64,000 nt of DNA from Armigeres subalbatus (taxonomy: Eukaryota > Arthropoda > Insecta > Diptera > Culicidae). The notes beneath the pieces are model-generated. The model was not told the origin of the DNA. It made no database searches and saw nothing but the letters and a program-made list of their open reading frames with translations. The translations under genes were made by a program, and so were the position numbers. Where the stretch lies: positions 426,025,781 through 426,089,780 of the forward strand of contig NC_085140.1 in NCBI RefSeq assembly GCF_024139115.2. The letters run 5' to 3'. The number at the start of each line of letters is the position of its first letter. Position 1 is the first letter of the stretch. This document shows, in pieces, positions 9,331-22,100 of the stretch.

Positions 9331-12300
9331 TCATTCCGGTTCAATCTTAAATTCACCAGCTTCAAAAAGAAACTCATCGTCGGTTGTAGGACGATCCTTG
9401 TCATGTGCTTCAGCACTGGAGCATTCAGATTCTTCATGGGGTTCAGAGCAATTTTTTTCCAACTTCACTTTGGAAGTAATTGCACCGTGATGCTCAGTGA
9501 TGATGCTATCCTCTGTAGATGATTGGCTGTAAGTTTGAAAATGTTGCTGAAAATGGTTGTGATAAACATAAAATAGATATAAGTCCACTCACCAACCAGA
9601 AGATATGTCTTTGTGGGATATCATGTGCGACTTCAAGTTCTGCCTACAATCAGAAATACACTTTTGAATCAGAATGAAAACAAGATAACTATGTGAAAAC
9701 TGGAAACTACTTACTCTACTCCAAATGTTCTGTTACAAACCGAACAGCAGTATTTCCTTGGCCCATGATTCAGCATGTGACGCCTCAACCGTGTCTTGAA
9801 TTGGAAGACTTTACTGCACACTTTGCACTTCAAGGGTTGGCAACTGCCGTCCTCTTGCTTGTGGTTTGCCTGCATGTGCTTTTCCAACCGTATACTGAAA
9901 TGAAGAAACATATGCTCAAATAACTTGAACCGATTGACTTTCTAATTTAGGTCTAACCTGGACACGAAATCAACGTTGCACACAGAGCATTTGAGCTTCT
10001 TGGGATTGTGAGCAAATTTGTAGTGTAGCCACAGTGAGTTTGGGGCTGTGAACACTTTTTGGCATTTTTCGCATTTTGTTAGCGAAGTATCAACATTTTG
10101 ATCCACGGAGTTCGTGGCATTCGTATCTGTGAAGCGACGTTGATCTTTCTGTTGCACCAGCTGCAATTGGCAAAAGTCTTCAGTGCTGTCTTTGTTTCTA
10201 GTATGCCGCTTTAGATGGTTCATCAATTGATGTCTGTAATCAAAACTAACTTTAAACAAATAGCTTAGGACGATTGGCGAAGATGTGTATACCGTGTTGT
10301 GAATCTGTACGCGCAAATGTGACACTCGTGAGTTCTAGAACCATGCACTTTTTTGTTGTGTTCCCAAAGACGTCCTTTGCCTCGAAACGCTTTGTCGCAT
10401 TTGTCGCACTTGTGTGGTTTGATAACATCTTTTGTGTCTGCAACCGGCTTTGCTTGCTTTCGTTCGTGAATAGATCGATGTGTTTCTATATGCTTGAGCA
10501 ATGCCCGCCTGAGATCGGAATGAAAATTAAATTCGGTAATATTTGACCTTTTTCTAAATCACTTACCGTAACGAAAACGGACGCTCACAAATTGTGCATA
10601 TGTGTGCTTTTACTTCATGTATGACTTTCTTGTGGGATCTCAATGTTCTACTAGACTTAAAGGTTTTTTGGCAGATATCACACCGCAGTTGATTATCGTT
10701 ACTTGTAACTGCATCAACCTTTTTAACCATATTAGGATTCCCATCGTTTGAAATATTTTCCAATGAATTGGATGCGTCCGATTCCAATCTTACTGGTATT
10801 TTTGGCAGCAACGCTTTGTCGTTGTGTTTCGATTTCTCTGAAGAATCACTCAATTTTGATTCTGTCAGTATCGTTTGGATTTCGACTTCTTGTGGTTCCG
10901 ATTTTATATTGTGAAGATTACCTACGGTGAGCTTCCTTTCATTCACTTCGATATTTTCCGTGATGTTTGCGTGAGTTTTCATATGTTTGTTCAAATCTTG
11001 ACTGTGAATACAAATATTTAATGTAAAACAGTTAACAGTAGGAAAACAGTAGTTACATTTTAGTGGTTTCCCTATCGAGGATATCCTCAAGACATTTATG
11101 ATGAACGTCCATAGCTTTCGAGCCACCTGGTCCAACTGCCAGACTCAATACATTGATATACATCAATCTTAATGCGAAGGAACACGAAATAAAGTTTCCG
11201 GTGGCATTTAACGCAATTTTGAAAAAAATATATTTATGTCAATGATTACCTCGGCAGCGTTGATACAGAAGCGGAAGCACTCGATGGCAAAAAGGTACAA
11301 ACCCGCGGGGGCTCGAGATTAGAAATTGGCACTCAAACTCAGACCACCTCTTGTAACGCGTCGGAGAACCTAAGAGAGTACAATCAATGGGCATCGGTCT
11401 CGATACACCATATGTAGCCGGACGAGTTTTGGGATTAGACTGAAATGGGATTCTACGCGGGGAATACGTTCCGCCTCAATTTTTAATGCATAAATTCCGA
11501 ATACAACGTAAATCAAATCCTATAGTCCGCGTAAAAAAAACATGTTTAAACGACTTCATCGAAGATCGATTTTCACGGTTTCCCGAACTTTTTGAAAACA
11601 GTGCAAAAACATTTTTTCAACACCATGCCTGGAAAAGATGGGGGCTCTTTTAGAAAAGATACTGATGGACGATATCATGTATTTCTTAATGAATACATTA
11701 TCATTTTTCTAACGCTTATAAGCCCAAAAAGCGCAAAAAATGGCGTCTTATAAAACATCGTACTAGTCATAAAATATGTTTTTAATTTCATCTGTATAAC
11801 TAATGTATATGTCTTATATGAACAAATTGGATAGTTTGCCAATTGATTGATATATAAATCTTTAATATCCATCGAAAGATAAAGGACCTATTAATGTTAC
11901 AAATCTCACATGATTTCGTGACTGTCCCCAATTTGAAAATTTTCATTTTACACCCTGTATCCGAGTCTTCCCCTTAGACGTAGTTTACATCAAAATAATC
12001 TCCAACATTAAATCTACTACCACTAGTTCTGTGGGAGAGATGAGCCAGCCTTGGGCTGAAAGTCTCGCTAATAAAGACAAAAAAAGTTCTGTGGATATCA
12101 ATATTTCTAATTTATCTTACCGTCTTGTGAACGATTTGCTACATTGCACGCAGGTATGCTCCTTAGGTCCATGTATTTTCTGATGGCTCAATAGATATTT
12201 TTTCGATTTAAATATCTTTTGGCATGAATCGCACTGATACTGTTGATGCGTTTGCACTGCTGTACTGATGTTCGTTTCGAAAACTGTTAACTGATTGTTA

Positions 12301-12663
12301 CCACTTTGCTTATTTGCCATTCCAAGATCTTTATCCTGAAGCATGGATTGCAGTACGTGTTGCACTTCATGGCAGCGTTCCCGAAATAGGTGGAACTCAT
12401 TCACACGTGATCGACAAATAGCGCATATAATTTTGCTTGTGCGATCTTCGAAAACTATCTGGAAAAGTAATGATAAATTTATGATAACGTTAAAACATTT
12501 CAGGCACAAATAATGTTACATCGATGGCTAGGTAATCCAATATCCTTTGACGAAGGCCTTCTTCACCGAAGACATCGTCGAGAGAGCCTTCGCTCAAGCA
12601 TAGACGACAAAGCAGATTAGGGGTTTCAACACCTGGTTCTGTTTTGATTTCTATTGAAACCAT
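9331..12663 (-). CDS. ZNF-A: ZAD domain protein with ten C2H2 zinc fingers
   Basis: Eight exons on the minus strand: 12663-12520, 12458-12121, 11001-10567, 10508-10293, 10233-9958, 9894-9715, 9643-9593, 9526-9331 (1,836 nt, 611 aa). The ATG is in the ZAD exon. ZAD cysteines are C19, C22, C60 and C63, the CxxC...CxxC pattern that binds zinc and mediates dimerisation in this family. Ten C2H2 fingers follow, each fitting C-X2-C-X12-H-X3/4-H; six are split by phase-2 introns between the second Cys and the helix. The long acidic linker in exon 3 and the C-terminus carry SUMO-type motifs (IKSE, FKIE). The exon 4 donor is GTATAC and exon 5's is GTTAGA, less usual but frame-preserving. Likely a nuclear sequence-specific DNA-binding regulator; its target is unknown. 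It lies divergent to ZNF-B. Confidence 0.88.
11002..12120 (-). other. ZNF-A intron 2 (1.1 kb) with repeat fragments
   Basis: This intron is far longer than its neighbours (about 50-70 bp each). It holds a 50-bp retroposed tail (12035-12084) and a piece at about 11650-11735 sharing two blocks with 5521-5800 (around GCTTATAAGCGTTAG, and AATGATAATGTATTCAT), evidently a degenerate repeat. Nothing else is recognisable. Confidence 0.6.
12035..12084 (+). mobile_element. Ultra-short retroposed 3' end with 10-bp TSD
   Basis: Fifty bases containing GATGAGCCAGCC, GGGCTGAAAGTCTCG, an AATAAA and an A tail are flanked by AGTTCTGTGG at 12025-12034 and 12085-12094. The same tail occurs inverted at 52428-52482 and about 57203-57262. 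This fits a severely 5'-truncated LINE or SINE copy made by target-primed reverse transcription. Confidence 0.75.
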
Positions 12664-12847
12664 GATTAAATACCATTAACGAAGAACATCCACATCAAAA
12701 TCAACTCAACTTATCAAATTGTATGCTCACAGTCACTAAACATTAGCGTTTGTTTTGGTTTATTTTTGGTGGAGTTTGAAAATGTTTTGAAAACTACAGC
12801 TCTCTCTCTCTCTGAGCTTGTGGAGGACGTGGAGGAGGTGCTGTCAG

Positions 12848-12885
12848 TATAAAGAGGAAGTCGACATAGGTCGACATAATCAGTT
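12848..12885 (+). promoter_or_regulatory. Candidate core promoter of ZNF-B
   Basis: TATAAAG at 12848-12854 is followed 34 bp later by TCAGTT, a match to the arthropod initiator (TCAGTY), with the A at 12882. A duplicated GTCGACATA lies between them. The ZNF-B ATG is 226 bp further on. The spacing is slightly longer than usual. The 444-bp ZNF-A/ZNF-B intergenic region (12664-13107) must hold promoters for both genes; no matching element was found for ZNF-A. Confidence 0.45.
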
Positions 12886-13107
12886 GTTTGCCTTTAGCAG
12901 GTTTGTAAATAGTAAAGTTAGTTAGTCTAGTTATTTATTTAGTGCAGCTCCGAAATCAGCATTAAAACATTCAGTGACAATATAAACACGGATTTGTCTT
13001 TTTGTTGGCTATTTTTCGACATCTACCATATAAGCTTCATAATTGTAGATTTATTACCAAAAGAGTTGATGAAGTGATTATTACTCTCAGTTGAAAGTTC
13101 CGTAAAT

Positions 13108-16100
13108 ATGGCCGCAACTGTGGACATAAGCCTTCAGCACGTTTGCCGACTGTGTTTGGGTGAAGAATCTCTCGATGGTATATATGACGATGATGACCTA
13201 CATCGATGGATATCGGATTATCTCTCAATAAAGGTAAGCATCTATTGATTGTGGTGCTTCGGCACCTCGCTAAGATGTATTGGGTTACAATCCAGTGCCC
13301 CTTGTATGAAGCTGTCCGTCGGAAGATTAAGTAAACTTTGTTGTTATCTCCCATGATTTTTCAGGTATCGCAGCAAGACCGCATGAGTCAGGAAATCTGT
13401 ACCATCTGTCGGATCCGGTTAACCGAATTCCATAATTTCCGACTGCACTGCCAGGAAGTGCAAACCGTGCTGCAGTCCATGGCGCGTGACGATAAAGCCA
13501 ACACCGGAAAACATATTCCGGTTGATCAGGCTTGCGATACTTTCGTATCACGGTAAGCAGACCAAAACTTATCCTATAGATTGATAGCAAATTCAATCCA
13601 TTTTCACTTGTCATGTCAAAACGTAGCATAATGCCAAAACGTAGACAATTTTGAGTTATTTACAATATTTTTTGAAGTAAATCTACACCACTGAAAAAAC
13701 AAAAATGGTTTATTAGAATATTGGATCATCATGATATTATTTTTTACTTGTAAGTTTGTAATTTGTTTATCTTAATATTGGACACGAAAACCTGTAACAC
13801 TTTGTACATATCAGGTACGATCTGGTACGAATAATATTTCTTTTTGAACACTAACAACAACCTAAACGATAGTCTCAATTTTGTGATAAATGCCACTGTA
13901 ACGGCTGCTACATATAAGGTGAAATCTTCTTCTTATTGGCATTACATCCCCACACTGGGACAGAGCCGCCTCGCAGCTTAGTGTTCATTAAGCAATTCCA
14001 CAGTTATTAACTGCGAGGTTTCTAAGCCAAGTTTACCATTTTTGCATTCGTATATCATGAGGCTAACACGATGATACTTTTATGCCCAGGGAAGTCGAGG
14101 CAATTTCCAATCCGAAAATTGCCTAGACCGGCACCGGGAATCGAACCCAGCCACCCTCAGCATGGTCTTGCTTTGTAGCCGCGCGTCTTACCGCACGGCT
14201 AAGGAGGGCTCCATATAAGGTAAAATACCAAAAATTAATATGCAAAATACTCTACGCATAACATACTCAAGTATTTCATCACCAAAGAAATATCGATAAA
14301 GAAAGGCCCCACTATGCAGAGGATGCTTTGTAGTTGATTGAAGACTTTTGCGCAAGCTTTTGCATCATTGTATATAGTATATGCATATGTGTATAGATTT
14401 TATTAGATGGTCGGAGTTTTGCTAAATCGCACAAAACGCCAATCCCAAGTTCTTGTAAAGCAGATTCATTATTATTATTATTATTTCAGACTAAGGCCGA
14501 AGTGGCCTGTGCGGTATGTAAGAGTCTTCTCCATTCGGCTCGGTCCATGGCAACACGTCGCCAGCCACGCAGTCTACGGAGGGTCCGCAAGTCATCTTCC
14601 ACCTGATCGATCCACCTTGCCCGCTGCGCACCTCGCCTTCTTGTGCCCGTCGGATCGTTGTCGAGAACCATTTTCACCGGGTTATTGTCCGACATTCTGG
14701 CTACGTGCCCGGCCCACCGCAGTCGTCCGATTTTCGCGGTGTGAACGATGGATGGTTCTTCCAACAGCTGATGCAATTCGTGGTTCATTCGCCTCCTCCA
14801 CGTACCGTCCGCCATCTGCACCCCACCATAGATGGTACGCAGCACTTTTCTTTCGAAAACTCCAAGTGCGCGTTGGTCCTCCACGAGCATTGTCCAGGTC
14901 TCGTGTCCGTAGAGGACTACCGGTCTAATGAGCGTTTTGTAGATGGTCAGTTTGGTACGGCGGCGAACTCTATTCGATCGAAGCGTCTTGCGGAGTCCAA
15001 AGTATGCACGATTTCCAGCCACTATACGCCTCCGAATTTCTCTGCTGGTATCATTTTCGGCAGTCACCAGTGAGCCCAAGTACACAAATTCTTCTACCAC
15101 CTCGATTTCATCACCACCGATGCCAACTCGCGGTGGGTGGCTCACATTGTCTTCTCTTGAACCTCTTCCTATCATGTACTTCGTCTTCGACGTGTTGATG
15201 ACTAGTCCGATCCGCTTGGCTTCCCTCTTCAGTCTGATGTAGGCTTCCTCCATCTTCTCAAAGTTACGTGCCATAATATCTATGTCGTCGGCGAAGCCAA
15301 ATAACTGGACGGACTTATTGAAAATTGTGCCACTCGTGTTAATCCCTGCTCTTCGTATTACCCCTTCCAAAGCGATGTTGAATAGCAGACACGAAAGACC
15401 ATCACCTTGCCGTAACCCTCTGCGGGTTTCGAAGGGCTCGAGAATGCCCTGAAACTCGAACTACGCACATCACCCGATCCATCGTCGCTTTGATCAACCG
15501 TGTCAGTTTATCCGGAAATCCGTTTTCGTGCATTAGCTGCCATAGCTGGTCCCGATCGATTGTATCATATGCGGCTTTGAAGTCGATGAATAGATGATGT
15601 GTGGGCACGTTGTATTCGCGGCACTTCTGCAGTACTTGGCGAATGGCGAACACCTGGTCCGTGGTGGAGCGTTCGCCCATAAAACCCGCCTGGTACTGCC
15701 CCACGAACTCCCTTGCAATTTGGGAGAGTACCTTGTAGGCGGCGTTCAGCAATGTGATTGCGCGGTAGTTGCTACAATCCAGCTTATCGCCCTTTTTGTA
15801 GATGGGACACACGACACCTTCCATCCACTCCTGCGGCAAAACTTCCTCCTCCCAAATCTTGGTAATGACCCAGTGCAGCGCTCTAGCCAGTGCCTCACCA
15901 CCGTGTTTAAATAGCTCTCCTGGTAGTTGGTCAACCCCAGGGGCTTTGTTGCTCTTCAGCCGGCCAATCTCCTCCTGGATTTCCTGGAGATCCGGGGCCG
16001 GTAGAATTATGTCCTGCGCGCGTTCCCCTCGGTCCATCACCATACCGCCATCTTCGTCTGCCACATCGCCATTCAGGTGCTCTTCGTAGTGCTGCTGCCA

Positions 16101-19100
16101 CCTTTGGATCACCTCACGCTCGTTCGTAAGAAGGTTCCCGTTTATGTCCTTGCACATATCAGGCTGTGGCACGTGGCCCTTACGTGAACGGTTCAACTTC
16201 TCATAGAACTTTCGTGTGTTATTAGTGCGGTACAGTTGCTCCGTCTCTTCACGGTCTCGATCTTCCTGCTGACGCTTTTTCCTCCGGAAAATCGAGTTTT
16301 GTCTGTTCCGCGCCTGTTTATATCGTGCCTCATTCGCCCTCGTGCGGTGTTGCAGCAATCTCGCCCATGCTGCATTCTTCTCTTCTACTAACTGCTCACA
16401 TTCGCCGTCATACCAGTCGTTTCTCCGATCCGGGGCACCGTGCCAAGTGCAGCGGTTGCGGTGCTACCAATGGCGGATCGAATATCTCTCCAGCCATCTT
16501 CAAGAGACGCTGCGCCTAGCTGCTCTTCCGTTGGGAGTGCCACTTCCAGCTGCTGCGCGTATTCTTGGGCTAGCCTACCGTCTTGTAGCCGCCCAATATT
16601 AAGCCGCGGCGTCCGACTTCGACGCGTGTTGTACACCGTCGAGAGTTTTGAGCGCAGGCAAACTGCAACGAGGTAGTGGTCGGATTCAATATTCGCACTG
16701 CGGTAAGTGCGGACGTTCGTGATGTCGGAGAAGAATTTACCGTCGATTAGAACGTGGTCGATTTGGTTTTCCGTTTCTTGGTTAGGTGATCTCCATGTGG
16801 CCTTGTGGATATTTTTGCGGGGAAAGAAGGTGCTTCGGACTACCATTCCGCGGGAGGCTGCGAAGTTTATGCATCGTTGGCCGTTGTCATTCGATACGGT
16901 GTGCAGACTATCCGGTCCGATGACCGGTCTATACATTTCCTCCCTTCCTACCTGCGCGTTCATGTCACCGATGACGATTTTGACGTCCCGCAGTGGGCAT
17001 CCATCGTATGTCTGCTCCAGCTGTGCGTAGAACGCTTCTTTCTCGTCGTCGGGTCTCCCTTCGTGTGGGCAGTGCACGTTGATGATGCTATAGTTGAAGA
17101 AACGGCCTTTAATCCTCAGCTTGCACATCCTTGCGTTGATTGGCTGCCACCCAATCACGTGGTGCCACAGCTTTGGTAGAAGGTAGCCGCCCGATGCCCG
17201 CTTTTCCACACTTTCTGTCCTGTCCAGCAAATCTCCTGCAGCGCCACGACGTCGAAGTTGCGGGGATGTAATTCATCGTAGATCATCCTGTCGCAACCTG
17301 CGAAACCTAGCGACTTGCAGTTCCATGTTCCAAGCTTCCAATCGTGATCCTTTATTCGTCGCCTAGTTCTTTGCCGATTATATCGAGTCGCATTATCTCT
17401 TATATTGTTCGTAATTATTGGTTTTCCAGGCGGCTTATTGGGCCTGCGCAAACCTCCTGTCTCGCCGGAGGGCCGTCGTGTCAGGGCTGTTTAGCGTCCC
17501 ACCTAACACCATGACTTGGGCTTGTGCGCTTTGAGCGGCACACGGTCGCTTTGGCGGAGCCTACTTGCGGATACATGCAGCTTTTTATAGAGGTTTAACA
17601 GGGCCCACTGTCAAACCCCACCACATCCTAGGCAGGCGCCACAACTCGCAGATGGCCTGGGGAGGGATCGTCAAGCCCTTGGACAAAGTCCCTGCTGCCC
17701 CCAGGAAAAGCAGATTCAATTTATTCGTTTCGTTAGGATAAATTAGGAGGATAAATCACAACAAATGTACGCATGAATTGATATGAATCTATTTTCGTTT
17801 TTAGGCTATTAGTCTAGGCGATTGTATGACAAATTGCGGAATTCCATTTCGCGGAATACCACATTGCAGAAACCCATTTTGCGGAGTACGAAATTTCACG
17901 GAATGGTGCATTCCGCGGAAATTACCCATCTCGCGGAATGATATTTCCCGGAATAACCCATTTCGCAGAAACATAAAGTGCACTATTATTTTGATATAAT
18001 TTGGAAAATTTATTTCAAGAAGGCAGAACACAGTTTCAGCCTAATACCTATCTAATACATATAAAGAAGGCCAATCCACAATCCAAAATAAATAATACGT
18101 GCGGTGCCGGTCTAGGCAATTTTCGGATTGGAAATTGTCTCGACTTCCCTGGGCATAAAAGTATCATCGTGTTAGCCTCATGATATACGAATGCAAAAAT
18201 GGTAACCTGGCTTAGAAACCTCACAGTTAATAACTGTGGAAGTGCTTAATGAACACTAAGCTGCGAGGCGGCTCTGTCACAGTGTGGGATGTAATGCCAA
18301 TAAGAAGAAGAAGAAGACGTGCGTATAAAGAAGGCCAATACAAAAAAAATCAATATACCGGGCAAATGGGGGCTACCCCGCATAAAGTCATTTGGCATAA
18401 AACCGTTTGGCTTAAAGTCGTTTGGCATAATGGTCATTTGGCACAAAAGTCGTTTGGCATACGCAATGAAAATGATCTTATTTTCATTAATCATATTCTT
18501 TACGCAACTTAAAGCTAGACTTGAGCATATAGACTTCTTGATATTGACAATAAAGAAGGCGCATGCTTTTAAAGAAGGCTCAACTCTTTTGCATTATCCT
18601 GATCAATTGCGTAATATAAAAGAAGGAATGATCTCTCCTTTTGCATTGCTCCGAAAAACGGGTGCTTCAACAGAAAACATCATCAACTCTTTTTCATCAT
18701 CCCGAGCAATCGCGTAATATAAAATAAGGAATGATATCCCCTTTCGCATTGCACCGAGCAAACGCGTGCCGAGCAATAGCGTAAATTAAAAGAAGGAATG
18801 ATCTCCTCCCTTTTTGCATTGCACCGAGCAAATGCGAGATTTATTCAAAGAAGGCAGCATCAATTCTTTTGCATTATCGCAAAATATCTCGTAATTTTGA
18901 AGAAGGAATGATCTTCTTTTTTCGATTGCTCCGAACAAACACGTGCTTTAAAAAAAGGCATCATCAATTTGTTTGCATTATCCCGAGCTATTGCGTAATT
19001 TAAAAGAAGGAATAGTCTCCCCTTTCGCATTGAACCGAGCACATGCGTGCTTTAAAAGAAGGCATTATGAACTCTTATGATTTATCACGAACAATCGTGT

Positions 19101-22100
19101 AATTTAAAAGAAGAATGATCTCCCCTTTTGCATTCCTCCGAACAAACGTGTGCTTTAAAAGAAGGCATTATCAACTCTTTTGCAATACCCCGAGCTATTG
19201 TGTAATATAAAAGAAGCAGTGATCTCCCCCTTCGCATTGCACCGTGATTTAAAAGAAAGGCCACATCACGTATTTCGCCTTATCCCGAGCATCCGTTTTA
19301 TTTTTAATAAATGATACAATAAAATAGAATTACTTTTACTTTCACTTATTTGGGAATAATACGTTTTGAGGAATGGTCTCCGACGGCAAACGACTATTAT
19401 GACAAATTATTTAAAGAACGCAGAACCCAGTTTTTGTCTCGTATCGAGAAAGCGCGTGTATGTAATACAATACACGTGGGTATCGTAGCCGTGCGGTTAG
19501 CGAGGTCAATCGTCTAACTAGACGCATGTGCTGTGGAGTGTGGGTTCGATTCCCGCCTCGGCAACGAGAAAACTTTTCTTAAGGGAAAAGTTCTTCACTG
19601 GTCCATTGGGTGTTGTGTGAATGCTCCTGCCCGTTGTCTCATGCTGGGATGTTGAGTGTTCAGTCTGTGCGACCTCTGATCGAAGACGGTGATTCTGTCT
19701 TTTCTGTTTTTCCAAATGCTTTCATTTAAAAAATGCAGTATTTTAAGAAATCAGAACCCGTTTCGTCTTTGCCTTATACCGAAGTAACGCGTGCATGTTA
19801 TACAAATATAATTGGATTTCCTCATACCGCGCTAATACGCGCATTTAAAGAAGGGTGAATTCAGTGTTTTGTCGTATGTCGGTAAAATGCATACATGCTA
19901 AGAAGGCAAAGAGGCAAAATGTTTGGTCAGGATCGCTTTATCACTTATGTATATTCTATAATGTGCCGCCCAGACAACGAGCTATATCACTTGATAGAGT
20001 AACTTGATGTAAATATTCTTAAATCTCATTTTCAAGGTTTCACTGGATATAATGGATATGACGTCTAATTTAAACATTCGGTATATCAAGTATTATATGT
20101 GGCTCATAGTCTGACGGCAAATAAAACATTGTGCACATATCCAGCCAGTTCGTGAAAGAATCCTGGAAAGTGATAGATTCGACTGTATCTATCACTTTTC
20201 TTGCCAATATTTATGTTTAAAGCATATAATAAATGTAGTTCAAACATAAAAGCGGCTAGGTCTACTGTGCAGCATTTTTGAATATACCTGTGAGAATCAA
20301 TTTACTTTTTCCTTTTGATAACAAAATATTTTGCATGGCAACGAAATGACAACTTTCGTGATCGTTTTTCAAGGCTCTCATAAATGTGTAAAATTTATCC
20401 GCAAATGATATCCAAGCATTTACCGCCAGAATCCACCACGTGGCGGCTAAATATTTAAATTTGACAAAAGAATTTTGAAAACCTCTATAGGTTCCAAAGT
20501 ACGGGAGAGCAAATTATTATCCAAAAAAATAAATTTTGCAGCCAACATTTGGATGAACACAAGGAAGTCCACACGCAGGGTGGTTTGAAGTCGGACTATA
20601 AGCAGATAACGAATGATGAACTAACGGTGGTGAAAACTGAACCATTCGAACATGTTGATCTAACGATCGAACCACAAGATCTGAAATCCCGCACCGAAAG
20701 TGATCATTATCTTAAGAAAATCAATCATGAAAAATCAGAATTGCAACAAAATCCATCACGTCAGGGAATAGTCCGCGTTGTGATTCCCCATGGTGTTGCA
20801 AAAAATCGTTTACCAGTTGACAACGCAAAGTCAGACGGTGAAGAAATGATGGACACTGAGGAGCTGATGGACATCGAACAAGTTAAAATTGAAAGTAACT
20901 CAGACGAGGAATTGCAACTACAGTTTCTGCCATCTGATCAACCATCTTCAAAGTCGACTAACGTTAACAACCCAACAACTACACACGAATCTTCGCCCAA
21001 ATACAAACTGACCGACAGTCAAAACGATGATCTGTTTCTGCTAGTTGAAGTGGATTCAACGAATAGCGATTCAGATGCTTTCATAGACGACGAACTGGAA
21101 CATGAGGATGGCAAGGATGGCGGTGATGGCCAACCAGGGAATTGGGAGTGCGACGTGTGCCACAAAATATTTAAGAACAGGAAGTCAGGCTGGAATCACA
21201 AGCAGCTGCACAGACCGAAAACGCATATTTGCCCAGTATGCGGAAAGCCATTTGGAAGCCGGTAAGCGATAAATTCTAAATTAACGTATAAGCTTCAATA
21301 TAGATCTTTACATCGACAAGGCTAAAATACACTTACATCAATACTTGTTTGGCTCTGTAGGTTCCTTTTGAATAGGCATATTCCAATCCACGATTCAATT
21401 CATGATCGTGAGCGCGCTAAGAAGGTAGAAGAAGAAAGTGGACCGGTCGAGTGCGATGTATGTCAAAAAGTTTTTAAACGAAGATGCAGATTGTATGCCC
21501 ACAAACGGAAGGTACATGGCCCAAAGGATCAGGAGTGTCACCTGTGTGGCTTTAGATTTCGAACACGGTAAGATTCAATTTTGCATTCGGGGGAGAAAAC
21601 CGATATAATATTGTAAACAAAAAACATTTTTTTAATTGCAGTGAGCAACTTTCCCGGCACTTCCAGAGGCATTCCTTCGAAAACGAAGAGAAAAGTAAAC
21701 CACTACTGCAGAACGAAGACGATGCGGAAATAAACGATAAATCCGATGAAGATTCCATGCAAACTGCATCAACTTCTTTGGAAGCGAAATCGAACACTGA
21801 CGATTCACCAAAACAGTGTGCACTATGTGATAAGGTGTTCCCCAACCAGTACGATCTTTGGCGCCATCACAAGTACACACATAAAAAGAGACTTGCGTGT
21901 GAGTTGTGTAACGAAACGTTTTTCAGAAAGTATGATTGAAAAATACTAAAATATAACTCTAAAATTATCAAGTTCTTCATTTGTTTCATTCAAGGGACCG
22001 ATTGCAAAAGCACATGTTTGAGGAACACAAATTTAAAGATGGCAGCTACCTACCCATGGAATGCAAAGAATGCGACATAGTTTTTGAAACCACTCTTGAG

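Larger units (their letters stand above)
18000..19910 (+). repeat. Degenerate tandem array, ~104-bp period
   Basis: Units contain TTTAAAAGAAGG, CATTATC.CGAGC.AT.GCGTAAT and ATGATCTCCCCTTTTGCATT; for example, similar units begin near 19043 and 19146. Units at the edges are strongly diverged. Interrupted by a truncated SINE (18104-18316), GTTTGGCATAA-type repeats (about 18375-18465) and a second SINE family (19479-19720). No coding role is evident. Confidence 0.7.
13553..20541 (+). other. ZNF-B intron 2, seven kilobases of transposons and repeats
   Basis: Contains in order a minus-strand SINE, a complete RTE-like element, short CGCGGAAT repeats, a degenerate ~104-bp tandem array interrupted by two SINE insertions, and about 600 bp of AT-rich spacer (19920-20541). 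All other ZNF-B introns are 60-131 bp. Confidence 0.75.

Noticed and set aside
9331..9588. 85-codon frame as a separate small gene
   Set aside because: Its 3' part is the terminal exon of ZNF-A (9331-9526); the upstream part is intron up to the acceptor at 9527-9528.
10563..11135. 190-codon frame with its first ~45 residues as coding
   Set aside because: The acceptor at 11002-11003 restores finger 2 of ZNF-A exactly, so residues upstream of 11001 are intron.
14407..14928. 173-codon plus-strand frame
   Set aside because: Antisense to the conserved RTE reverse-transcriptase reading frame; no domain. The same applies to frames at 15594-16089, 16707-17179 and 54311-54857.
19479..19565. tRNA gene
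   Set aside because: Box A and B are present but the sequence does not form a closed acceptor stem and continues into a SINE body. The same holds for 8687, 46200 and 54065.
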